NCBI GenBank assembly: GCA_030041045.1
Contig: JASHOQ010000127.1
Span: forward strand, 1-64,000
Direction: 5' to 3'
DNA length: 64,000 nt
Source of the DNA: Acidobacteriaceae bacterium
GTDB taxonomy: Bacteria > Acidobacteriota > Terriglobia > Terriglobales > Acidobacteriaceae
Position 1 is the stretch's first letter; the number at the start of each line of letters is the position of its first letter. The translations under genes and the position numbers were made by a program. The notes under the pieces were generated by a model. The model saw nothing but the letters and a program-made list of their open reading frames with translations. It made no database searches and was not told the DNA's origin. Shown here in pieces: positions 48,487 through 57,678 of the stretch.

Positions 48487-50690
48487 TCTCCGCCGCCGCT
48501 CCCGTTCTGCTTGAAGCCGCCGCGCGCGCTCTCTTCGCCGCCCTCGTGCTTTGGGTCGGCCTGCGCCTGCTGCGCGTCCGCAACGTGCCCGTCCAGAAAA
48601 CCGCCTGGGGACTCGTCCTTGCCCTGGCGCTCGCCATGCCGCTGCTCATGCGCATCCCGCTCCCGGCATGGGCACAGCTCCGCGTGCCCGCGCTCGCATG
48701 GCCGGACGCAGACGCCCAGGTTGTTCTGCAAGCGAATTCCGCCGCGCGAGCAGCCGCTCCGCTTACGGCCGCGCAGGCTCCGGGAGTGGCCTTTTCCCAT
48801 CGCGATGCCGCGCCGGCATCCGCGCAGATGGCGCCGCTGCCCAGCGCTGCGCCCGCAATTCCCATGTCGGCGTTCGATCCGCCCTTCGGCGTCACCACGG
48901 AAAGAGCTCGCCCCGTGGCGCCGGTCTCGCATTCGCCGCAAGGCGTGCGCTCCCCACTCCGCGCACGCATTTCACCGCTTCAGGTCGCCTGGTCGCTCTA
49001 TCTCGTGATCGGCGCGGCTCTTCTCTTGCGCCTGCTCCTCGGGCTGGCCACGTCGCTGCGCCTGTGGCTGCGTGCCCGGCCCGTCGAAATCCCCGCGCGC
49101 CTGGGCCATCCCCGCACCATCCCCGTGCGCGCCTCGCCCCGCGTCGCTTCGCCGGTCAATGTCGGCTCCGGCATTGTGCTTCCCGGCGATTACGGCACCT
49201 GGGACGCGGAAAAGCTCCGCGTGGTTCTCGCGCACGAACGCTCTCACATCCGCCAGCGGGACTTTTACCTGCAACTGCTCGCCGGCCTTTACGCCGCGCT
49301 CCTCTGGCTCAGTCCACTCGGCTGGTGGCTCAAGCGCAAGCTCTCTGAGCTGAGCGAGGCCATCAGCGACCGCGCCGCCCTCGGCGCAGCCCGCAGTCCC
49401 TCCGCTTACGCCGAGCTCCTCCTCGAGTTTGCGGCCCTTCCACGCCCACCCCTCACCGGAGTCGCCATGGCCCGTACCCACAATCTCTCCGCGCGCATTG
49501 AGCGCCTGTTGAATGAGGCCGCCTTCGGCCAGTCCTTCGGCCGAAGCCGCCGCGCCTTCTTCGCGCTGCTCCTCGTTCCCGTAGCCGTTCTGGCTTCCAC
49601 AACCCTGGTGCGCGTGCACGCCGCATCCATGCCCGTCACGGCCGCCGCGGCGCTCCAGGCCGCGCAGCCGCAGGATCAAACCGCCACGCCCGATTCGGCG
49701 CCCGCGCAATCGTCTCTCGCCGGGCAGGCGCATCCCGAGCAGGATCAGGTCACGGATTCGAGCCAGCAGGCGCCGCCCGAGCCGCAGACTCTGCCGCAAG
49801 CGGCGCCGGCGCCCGCAGCGCCGCCTGAGTCTTCGGCTGCTCCTGCGCCGCCAGCTCCTTCGGACGCAGCCGCACCCGCGCAGGACGCAACTGCCCCGGT
49901 TGCCCCCATTCCGCCCATGCCTGCGGTGGAGATTCCGCCCATCAATATTCCGCCCATCAATCTGCCGGCGATCAAGATTCCGCCTATCCCCGACCTTGAC
50001 GGCGTGTTTGCGAGCATGGGGCGCGGCGGGTTCGGCGTTTGCGAAGAGGCCTGCGCCCTGGTCGGCGACCCCGGCTCTGCGCCGCGCTATTTCGGCGGCT
50101 ACTGGAGGGACGACGACTCGACTTCCGGCGAGATCGAAAAGGCGCGCAAGCTCGCGCACGGCCACTTCTTCTGGTTTCGCAAGGACGGCAAGTCCTACAT
50201 CATCGACGACCCCGCGCTCGTGGGCCAGATCGAATCCATGTTCGCGGCCACCGACGACGTGCGCAAGCAGATGCGCGACCTGCGCGACCAGGAGCGCGGC
50301 GCCGGCGAGCAGTTGCGCGAACAGGCCCGCAAACAACGGGAGGCCGCCGCAACCGTTCCCAAGCCGGATCTCTCCGAGGCCCTGGCGGAGTTGAATGCAG
50401 CCGCCGAGAGCCTCAAAAATGCGCAGGGCGATACGGTCACCCGCGAGCAACTGGCCGAGCTCCAGCGCAAGCTGAGCCAGGTGCAGAGCAAGCTCGTCGC
50501 CTCTGAAGTAAAGGTCAGCCTGGCCGCCAATACCGATTGGGGCAAGTGGAGCGAAGAGATGAGCAAGTACGGCCAGCAGATGGGCGCGCTGGGCGCCAAA
50601 ATGGGCGCGCTGGCGCGCGAAAACCACGACAAGCTCGAATCCATCGTCAACGACTCGCTCAAGAACGGAAAGGCGCGGCCGGTCGACTGA
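48483..50690 (+). CDS. M56 family (BlaR1-like) metallopeptidase with long C-terminal extension
   Basis: VVLAHERSHIRQRDFYLQLLAGLYAALLWLSPLGWWLKRKLSELSEAISDRAAL (HExxH-type M56 core); 4-bp overlap with the BlaI gene. Confidence 0.93.
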   Translation: MISAAAPVLLEAAARALFAALVLWVGLRLLRVRNVPVQKTAWGLVLALALAMPLLMRIPLPAWAQLRVPALAWPDADAQVVLQANSAARAAAPLTAAQAPGVAFSHRDAAPASAQMAPLPSAAPAIPMSAFDPPFGVTTERARPVAPVSHSPQGVRSPLRARISPLQVAWSLYLVIGAALLLRLLLGLATSLRLWLRARPVEIPARLGHPRTIPVRASPRVASPVNVGSGIVLPGDYGTWDAEKLRVVLAHERSHIRQRDFYLQLLAGLYAALLWLSPLGWWLKRKLSELSEAISDRAALGAARSPSAYAELLLEFAALPRPPLTGVAMARTHNLSARIERLLNEAAFGQSFGRSRRAFFALLLVPVAVLASTTLVRVHAASMPVTAAAALQAAQPQDQTATPDSAPAQSSLAGQAHPEQDQVTDSSQQAPPEPQTLPQAAPAPAAPPESSAAPAPPAPSDAAAPAQDATAPVAPIPPMPAVEIPPINIPPINLPAIKIPPIPDLDGVFASMGRGGFGVCEEACALVGDPGSAPRYFGGYWRDDDSTSGEIEKARKLAHGHFFWFRKDGKSYIIDDPALVGQIESMFAATDDVRKQMRDLRDQERGAGEQLREQARKQREAAATVPKPDLSEALAELNAAAESLKNAQGDTVTREQLAELQRKLSQVQSKLVASEVKVSLAANTDWGKWSEEMSKYGQQMGALGAKMGALARENHDKLESIVNDSLKNGKARPVD

Positions 50691-50697
50691 ATCCCGT

Positions 50698-52938
50698 TCA
50701 ATAAATTTTCAAATTGGGCGCCCGGTGCAGATGGAAAGGATCGTTGAGATCCGCCGGCGCGCTCGCGGCATGCCGCATGCAGCGGCTATGCGTGGCGAGC
50801 CCGGTTGCGTAGGAGCGCGTCACGTGCAGCCGGTCCATGATCACGTAGCGCGTGCGCAGCCCGTCGATGGTTGCCGGCAAATGCCCGGGAATCTGACGGC
50901 GGTCCACAAAAATCACCAGCGCGGCCTCTTTGGGATTGTCCAGGCTCTGGCCCACGCCCACGCCGAAGAAGGCCGGGTTCTGCTTGAGCAGCCCGGCTGC
51001 AATCTGCTGCTTCGCGCTCACCGCCTGATTGAGCACCGCGGCGGGCAGCGGCGCCGGCGCCGGTGTCCGCGGCGCAGTTCCCGCGTTCACCGCCTGCGCC
51101 GTGGTCGGGATCACTACCGTGCGCACCCCGCTCACCGTCTGCGGAACGGTCGCGTTCATGGCCTGGTCTACGTACACCAGCACCGCGCCTTCGCCCGAGC
51201 GGTCGCTGCTCTTGCCCGTGCCCACGCCTAAAATTCCTGCAGAGGGATTCACCAGCGCGCGCGCCGCGCTCAAGGCAGAATCGGCATGAGCAACCTGGTC
51301 GGCCGTCAGCGTTCGTCCCTGCGCCGCCGTCACCGTGGCGTCGCCGTAATTCAGGCAGCTCACCGCATGGTCGGTCGTGCCCACGAACGTGTAGGTCGTG
51401 CCCATCTGCGATCCCAGCTCGCTCAGCACCTGGGACACCGGATTGGCGATGCCCACAGCCACGTTGTCCTGATTCAGGCCGCCGGCGAAGAACAGCCCCA
51501 CCGGTTCGGCGTCGCTTGCATCCACCACCAGCGAGCCCGAGTCGCCGGCGTCACTGAACTGGTCGCCGGTGATCACGATCTGGTCCTGGTAGGTCTTCGT
51601 GTAGTAAGGATCCGTCTCTGCGCAGTTGGTATAATACGAGACTTCAATCGTCTGGCTTACGCTCGAAATCGCCGCGCACGTCAGCCCCGTCGTCCGCCCG
51701 CTCTTGGCCACGGTCATGTTCACCGTGCCCGTCTCGCCCTTGCCGCCGGTGGACGAAATCCCCGGAGGCGCAGCCGCCAGCATGCCGTTTGGTTGCGCTA
51801 GCCCCAGCTCCAGAATTTCGCCGCTCGGGCTAACCATGCCCGATTCCACCTGCGCGATGGCCGCGTCCACATTCGACGTACTTGAATCTAGCTTCACGAA
51901 CCCACTGAGCGTGCCCACCGGTGTCTCTCCGCCGCCATCGTTGTATGGCACACAGTTTTTGTCGATGAGCCCCGGCTGCACGATCTCTTCCCCCAAGCTC
52001 GCCTGGTCGCTGCGCGCCAGCACGTGATTGCAGCTCAGCAGGTATTGCGTCCCGCTCGAATTCTGGATCAGCGATCCCAGCGTCCCGCCGCAACAGTCGG
52101 AAATCTGCTGTTGTCCGTTAACCGTCGTGGTGTCGTAGTCGTTGTTGTTGCCGCCGGAGCTGCCCAGGTCCACCGGAGTTATCAGTGTTTCCTGGTGCGA
52201 GGATGGATTGCTGTTCACGCCCGCCGTGTTCAGTAGCACCTCCGCCGACGTTTTTGAGGCCGACGTACCCACCGTCGCCACCACGTAAGTCGCCTCGGTC
52301 GCGCTCACCGTCGTCGGCGCCACGTACATCACCGTGCAGGAAGTAAACACCTGCGCGCCGCGGGTGCAACCCTGTGTCACCAGCGTGCCCTGGCCACCGC
52401 TCGAGCCCGTGGCCGTATTCGACACGGCGTAGTTGATCCCGTCCGTCCCGCCCGCCTCGGCAATGAATCCGGTAACCGTCGCCGACCCGGTCGCGCCCAG
52501 GGCCATGTTCTCCGGCGTCAGCGGCTCAAGGAATCCCGGCGTGACCGTGACCGTGGCCGTGGCCTTGTCACTGGTGTTCGAAGCCAGCGTCGCCGTCACC
52601 GTCACGCTCACGGTGTCCGCGGTCAAATAGCCCGGCGGCGTATATTGTCCGCTCGACGAAATCGACCCCGCTCCCGCCGTCGCGTCGCCGCCGCTTACTG
52701 ACCAGGTCACGGAGGCCGCCGCGCTCCCGAGCGTCGCGCTGAACTGCTCAATTGCCGAACCCGATGAGTTCGTCCCGTTGCAGCCGGTGCAGTTGGTGTC
52801 CATGGTGAGCGTTCCCGGCGTGATGGAAAGGCCTCCGCTGGTTGAGGTCGTCTTCGCGCCGCCGCCGCAGCCGGCCAGCGCCATGGTCATCGCCCAGGGA
52901 AGCGCACCAACTGCAAGCGCACGCGCCAGGCGGCTCAT
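50698..52938 (-). CDS. lipoprotein with Ig-like region, trypsin-like protease domain and duplicated C-terminal module
   Basis: Lipobox LAGCGG; triad-like YLLSCNHVLAR / SNVDAAIAQVE / SDAGDSGSLVVD; repeated GVGxGxS...VD motif. Confidence 0.8.
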   Translation of the reverse strand: MSRLARALAVGALPWAMTMALAGCGGGAKTTSTSGGLSITPGTLTMDTNCTGCNGTNSSGSAIEQFSATLGSAAASVTWSVSGGDATAGAGSISSSGQYTPPGYLTADTVSVTVTATLASNTSDKATATVTVTPGFLEPLTPENMALGATGSATVTGFIAEAGGTDGINYAVSNTATGSSGGQGTLVTQGCTRGAQVFTSCTVMYVAPTTVSATEATYVVATVGTSASKTSAEVLLNTAGVNSNPSSHQETLITPVDLGSSGGNNNDYDTTTVNGQQQISDCCGGTLGSLIQNSSGTQYLLSCNHVLARSDQASLGEEIVQPGLIDKNCVPYNDGGGETPVGTLSGFVKLDSSTSNVDAAIAQVESGMVSPSGEILELGLAQPNGMLAAAPPGISSTGGKGETGTVNMTVAKSGRTTGLTCAAISSVSQTIEVSYYTNCAETDPYYTKTYQDQIVITGDQFSDAGDSGSLVVDASDAEPVGLFFAGGLNQDNVAVGIANPVSQVLSELGSQMGTTYTFVGTTDHAVSCLNYGDATVTAAQGRTLTADQVAHADSALSAARALVNPSAGILGVGTGKSSDRSGEGAVLVYVDQAMNATVPQTVSGVRTVVIPTTAQAVNAGTAPRTPAPAPLPAAVLNQAVSAKQQIAAGLLKQNPAFFGVGVGQSLDNPKEAALVIFVDRRQIPGHLPATIDGLRTRYVIMDRLHVTRSYATGLATHSRCMRHAASAPADLNDPFHLHRAPNLKIY

Positions 52939-53848
52939 TTTCGGCTGCGCGCCAGCTCTCCCGGGGCCGCGCGATGAACGGGCTCTCAATTCTCCTGGCA
53001 AACCGTGTTTCAGGCCGCGTGTGACCGGCTCCGTCGATGGCGCGCACTGGCTCAAAATATGTCTGCTGCCTTCCTGTGTCCTGCATTGGCCGTGCCGTCT
53101 CTTCGCATGCCGCCCTTTGCTTGGACGCGCCATTGCCGGCTCCGGTCATCCTCACACCACGGCGTCATCTCAGCCCTCTCGCGCATGCTTCCTTCAAATG
53201 CAAGTTTAGACCCCCTGGCTGCGCGAATAGTTGTCTCGCCGGGTGCCTAATTCCCGCGGTTTAGGCCGCTACGGCCTACGCCCCCGATGCGGCCATCGCG
53301 TTGGGAAATCCTCGGCGCGGGAACCGGAGAAGAACGCGAAACGGCAGAATCGGCGCACTTTCGGCCGCGGCAGAGCTCTCGGTCAGGAATGCGGCGCCGC
53401 GATGGAAAATCAAGGGCGCGTCCAGGGCCCGTGCAGGGCCCGTTCATAGCCCGTTAACGGCCCGCCCCGGGCACGCAAAAAGCGCTTTCGGCGCGCCGAC
53501 CGGCGGGCGCCGCTCCCGGCTGAAGGTCCGCTTCTGGCCCGGCCCATCCGCCTCTGTCTTCAGTTTTTACTACCGCCCTTCGGCAATCTCCACGCAACAA
53601 AAGTTGTAGTGACCGCGCTATCGCCTTCCGGTAAGCTTTTTGTTGTAAGGCTGGTTGCACTTCTGCTGCGCTCTTCCTCGGTTCTCTTGCGTTGCAAAAA
53701 TCTCTCTTGTCGTTCCGGCTCTGCCACCTTCCGAACCTTTACCCCGCCTCATCCGGCTGACTTGTTTCTCCGCTCGCGGAGCGTAAACGTGCGTCCTTGA
53801 AAGGCACTGGATGAAGGCCGCAAACCAAGACTCGGAACAGGAGAAACC

Positions 53849-54133
53849 ATGAACGACGGCCACACAGCACCAACCGGCAGGAACGCGACGCGCTTCAGTC
53901 CCGGCTCGAAGAGCTGCGGCAGTCCGGCCGCGCACCCGCTCCTGCCCGGAATGGAGACCCGGGCGCGCAGCCGGGTGGGAAGCTTTCCCTTTCCCGGCCA
54001 GGACCGCGCAGCCCCGGTCAATTTCTTCCACGCGGCCGGCGCGCTTTCCATGACACTTGCATCTGAGGGCTCGGTCCGGTTCGCCACGCACGATCTACGG
54101 GGATTCAGCATCCGCCGTACAATGGATGGATAA
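53849..54133 (+). CDS. small hypothetical protein (94 aa)
   Basis: ORF behind a good Shine-Dalgarno (AGGAG, about 8 nt before ATG). No recognised domain. Confidence 0.35.
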   Translation: MNDGHTAPTGRNATRFSPGSKSCGSPAAHPLLPGMETRARSRVGSFPFPGQDRAAPVNFFHAAGALSMTLASEGSVRFATHDLRGFSIRRTMDG

Positions 54134-54184
54134 ACAGCCAAAAAGAGGAAAAAAGAGGAGAGGAGGCGCTGTATTTCCACTTCG

Positions 54185-55654
54185 TTGCGATTGGGCGATC
54201 TGCTGATCCGGAGCAAGCTGGTCGCCGTTGAGGATGTCACCCGCGCGCTGGAGCACCAGAGCACGCACGGCGGACGTCTGGGCGAAAACCTGGTCGCCAT
54301 CGGCGCCATCAGCCAGTCTGTGCTTGACGCCTTTCTCCATCGCCTGCCCACGGAGCCGGCAGACATCGGCGCCACCGGGCTCGACGCCACCGAGCTGATG
54401 GCCCTGCTGATGAAACTCATCTACGTGGAGCGCCTGGAGACCGTCCGCCAGTTCGCCAACGCCATCAAGCTGCCCTATCACATCGTGCTCGACCTGGTGC
54501 GCATGGCCGTGGATCGCAAGCTGCTTATCACCATCGGCTCGCGCGACACCGGCACCCTTGCCGACCTCGGCTACATGTTCTCAGAGGAAGGCCGCCGCTG
54601 GGTTCTCGACGCTCTCAGCCGCGTGGGCTACTCCGGCCCCGCCCCGGTCACCATCGAAGAGTTCACCTACCAGGTGAACCTGCAGAAGCTGACCAACGAA
54701 GTGATCACCTTCGACCGCATTCGCAAGGCCACGGCCGAGTTCACCTTCGAGGACGCGCTTATCGAGCAGTGTGGCCCCGCGCTCAACTCCGGCCGCGCCA
54801 TGCTGCTCTACGGCCCTCCGGGCAACGGCAAAACCTCCGTGGCGCACTGCCTGGCCAACGTCTTCAACGACGTCATCTACGTTCCTTACTCCATCAGCAT
54901 CGAGGGCCAGATCATCCGCATGTTCGACCCTTCCATTCACATCCCCCTCGACCGCGCCGAGGTCACCGAGGACGACTCCATTTCCCTGGTCCGCCGCGAA
55001 ATCTTCGACGCCCGCTGGGTGCCCTGCCGGCGTCCCTTCGTCATCGCCGGCGGCGAGCTCACCCTCGACATGCTCGACCTGCGCTACGACGAGCTTGGCC
55101 ACTTCTACGAGGCGCCGCTGCACCTCAAGGCCCTCGGCGGCTGCTTCGTCATCGACGACTTCGGCCGCCAGCTGGTTTCACCCACCAACCTGCTCAACCG
55201 CTGGATCGTCCCTCTCGAAGGCCGCGTGGATTATCTCAAGCTGCACACCGGCAAATCCTTCTCCATCCCCTTCGAGGAGCTCATCATCTTTTCCACCAAC
55301 CTGGAGCCCGAAGACCTGATGGATCCGGCCTTCCTGCGCCGCCTGCCGTACAAAATCGAGGTCGGCGCGCCCACCGTCGAGTTGTATCGCCAGATCTTCG
55401 ACATCGAGTGCGCCAAGCACGGCTTTACCCTGTCTCGCGACGTCTTTGACGAGATCGTCTACAAGATCACCGAGGAAAAGGGCCTGGAACTGGCTGCCTA
55501 CCAGCCCAAGTTCATCGTCGACCAGGTGGTGGCCAGTTGCCGCTTCATGCAGATGCCGGCGCGGTTCGAGCTGCGCTTCATCAACCACGCGCTCAACAAC
55601 CTCCGCGTCCACCGCCACACGCCCATGAAGACCGTCAGCCACGCCACGGTCTGA
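54185..55654 (+). CDS. AAA family ATPase with N-terminal MshEN/GspE-N-like domain (TTG start)
   Basis: RLGDLLIRSKLVAVEDVTRALEHQSTHGGRLGENLVAIGAI (GspE-N-like); LLYGPPGNGKTSVAHCLA; LIIFSTNLEPEDLMDPAFLRRLPYKIEV. Confidence 0.88.
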   Translation: MRLGDLLIRSKLVAVEDVTRALEHQSTHGGRLGENLVAIGAISQSVLDAFLHRLPTEPADIGATGLDATELMALLMKLIYVERLETVRQFANAIKLPYHIVLDLVRMAVDRKLLITIGSRDTGTLADLGYMFSEEGRRWVLDALSRVGYSGPAPVTIEEFTYQVNLQKLTNEVITFDRIRKATAEFTFEDALIEQCGPALNSGRAMLLYGPPGNGKTSVAHCLANVFNDVIYVPYSISIEGQIIRMFDPSIHIPLDRAEVTEDDSISLVRREIFDARWVPCRRPFVIAGGELTLDMLDLRYDELGHFYEAPLHLKALGGCFVIDDFGRQLVSPTNLLNRWIVPLEGRVDYLKLHTGKSFSIPFEELIIFSTNLEPEDLMDPAFLRRLPYKIEVGAPTVELYRQIFDIECAKHGFTLSRDVFDEIVYKITEEKGLELAAYQPKFIVDQVVASCRFMQMPARFELRFINHALNNLRVHRHTPMKTVSHATV

Positions 55655-55679
55655 AGCAGCGCACATCTGCACGAAAATG

Positions 55680-55710
55680 GGTGCCCCAGGTCTCGCTTTT
55701 GAGACCTGGG
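55680..55710 (-). repeat. extragenic hairpin family B copy
   Basis: GGTGCCCCAGGTCTC-GCTTTT-GAGACCTGGGAA. Confidence 0.75.
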
Positions 55711-55783
55711 AATGCACAAACCCGGACCAGCCGAATTCAATTCGACACGAACATGCAGGGAAAAGCGAGGAGGCAGCGGGGGC

Positions 55784-56210
55784 GATGCGCGCGATCAAAG
55801 CCTTAACCGCACTTGCAGTTCTTATATTCATTGGCAATGCGGTCCTCTTTTACTCAGTTGCCACCAGAGGCTATGGCCGCACCATCGATGCCCTCACTCC
55901 AGTCTTCGGATCTTACGATTCTTTAGTGCTCGCGCTTATCGCGGTGGCCAGCCTTATGTCCATCCCCGTCACCGCGCTCTTCGGCATCATCGGCATCGTC
56001 TTGGCAAAACGGTTTGGCCGCTCCGCGCTGGCGCTGGGATTGCTCTGTTGTGTCCTGAGCGCCGGCATATTCGTGCTCTGGAAGGAATATAGCGGGGCTC
56101 CCGGCCCTACGGCACCGAGCGGGCCGGCTCCGGTCACTCGTCAAGCAACGCCGAATCCTCCATCCCGCCGTGCGGGCGACCCCAGTCTCGACCGGCGTCG
56201 GAATCAATGA
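55784..56210 (+). CDS. small hypothetical membrane protein
   Basis: MRAIKALTALAVLIFIGNAVLFYSV... with 3 hydrophobic segments. Confidence 0.55.
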
Positions 56211-56346
56211 AGCGGGTGCCCCAAGCCGGGGTCCCCACGACCGGGGTCCCCAAGAAGCGACCTTTGCTCCTTGGGGGTGGACAGAAAGGTCTTCGTCCGT
56301 GGGGTGGAGATCCCTCGCCTTTGGGGACCGGGGAACGCACCGATCC

Positions 56347-56370
56347 CGCTAACTCGCTGCCTCGCTCACC
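56347..56370 (-). repeat. octamer tandem array O3 (3 units) overlapping an esterase stop codon
   Basis: CGCTAACT CGCTGCCT CGCTCACC; TCA at 56366-56368 is the stop (TGA). Confidence 0.65.
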
Positions 56371-57622
56371 GCGGATATCCCTGCCACAGATACTCAAGCG
56401 CCTCGGCCAGCGTCTGCTCTTTCACGCTGTGATCGGTATGGCCGGCGTTCTGGGCAAAGACAAACTGGTAGTGATAGCCCTTTGCGGCGAGGACCTGCGC
56501 CATCTCCTCGTTGGCCAGCACCCAGTCGTGCATGCCGTCGCGCATCAGGTTGGGGTTGAGCAGGTCGCGGTCGCCCACTTCCATCCAGATGCGGATGGGC
56601 TTCACCGCGCTCTTCGCAATCAAACGCTCGTGAAACGCCCACGCGCCGTGCGGCATGGCCGGATTGTAGGGCCACTGCTGGTTCACGAACGTCCCCGAGT
56701 AGCTGAGCACGCGGTGGTACCACTCCGGGTGATACCAGGCCATGATCAGCGCCGCCGCCGCGCCGCTGCTGCCGCCCATGGCCGCGCGCCCCTCGGGATC
56801 GCCGGTCAGCTTCACGCCCGTGTTTGCCTCCACGCGCGGCAGCACCTCGGTCTCCACAAACTCCGCGTAGCGGCCGGACATGGTGTCGTACTCGAGGCCG
56901 CGCTCCGAGCCCTGCGCGTCCCCGCTCCCGTTGCCGATGGAGATGGCGACCAGTGCCGGCACCCTTTTCTCCGCGATCAGGTTGTCGAGCACGGTGAACA
57001 ACAGGCGATCCGGCCCATCCGCGCCCACGAGGAAGGGCGCCGCGGTTCCGGGCACATACTGCGCCGGCACATAGACGGCCACGTGCCGCGAATAGGGCGC
57101 GGGATGGCTGGTGGTGACGATGAGCTTTGCAGGATTCCCGGGATCGGGCGTGCCGAAGGTGTCCTTGTCGCGCGCAATCCCGGGATAGATCTTGCTCTCC
57201 GACGACTGCATGGTGAATTCATAGACTGTTCCGTGGGGCACGCCGGCGTGCACCGTCGCTTCCGGCGCGGGCTCGTGCGTCGGCCCGAGGATGAAATTGC
57301 CGTCCGCATCCGGCGGCGCGTTTTGCCCATCGGGCAACTCCGTCGCCTGCACGAATCCCGGCGTGTGCGGATCGCGCGTGGGCGGCGTGGGGCGCGGAGG
57401 AACCTGCGCTGGAGTTGATGCTGCCGGAGCAGGTGCAGCACCCGGTTCCGGCTGCCCCATAGCGGGAGCCTGCCCATGTCCCGGTGCGATCAGTATGCCC
57501 GCCGCAAACAAATTCTGGATGATTGCCCTTCTTGTCCCCAAACTCAAAACCCGCCCTCCGTACGCTGTTCTCAGCCTCTGCTCTCTGACCTTCGGTCTCT
57601 GACCACCGCGTTCATTGGTCAC
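56366..57622 (-). CDS. alpha/beta hydrolase (enterochelin esterase-like); start uncertain
   Basis: AAMGGSSGAAAALIMAWYHPEWYHRVLSYSGTFVNQQWP (GGSSG nucleophile elbow), QNAGHTDHSV. Confidence 0.85.
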   Translation of the reverse strand: MTNERGGQRPKVREQRLRTAYGGRVLSLGTRRAIIQNLFAAGILIAPGHGQAPAMGQPEPGAAPAPAASTPAQVPPRPTPPTRDPHTPGFVQATELPDGQNAPPDADGNFILGPTHEPAPEATVHAGVPHGTVYEFTMQSSESKIYPGIARDKDTFGTPDPGNPAKLIVTTSHPAPYSRHVAVYVPAQYVPGTAAPFLVGADGPDRLLFTVLDNLIAEKRVPALVAISIGNGSGDAQGSERGLEYDTMSGRYAEFVETEVLPRVEANTGVKLTGDPEGRAAMGGSSGAAAALIMAWYHPEWYHRVLSYSGTFVNQQWPYNPAMPHGAWAFHERLIAKSAVKPIRIWMEVGDRDLLNPNLMRDGMHDWVLANEEMAQVLAAKGYHYQFVFAQNAGHTDHSVKEQTLAEALEYLWQGYPR

Positions 57623-57636
57623 TGACCACGGGCTCC

Positions 57637-57678
57637 TGTTCCCTGTTCCCTGTTCCCTATTCCCTGTTCCCTGCTTCC
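57637..57678 (-). repeat. heptamer tandem array H7 (6 units) spanning the reductase stop codon
   Basis: Forward strand: TGTTCCC TGTTCCC TGTTCCC TATTCCC TGTTCCC TGCTTCC; CTA at 57657-57659 is the stop (TAG). Confidence 0.85.

Noticed and set aside
53596-53645. CAACAAAA...TTTTGTTG inverted repeat as a riboswitch or attenuator
   Set aside because: Single weak inverted repeat with no downstream gene close enough and no known riboswitch core motif found.
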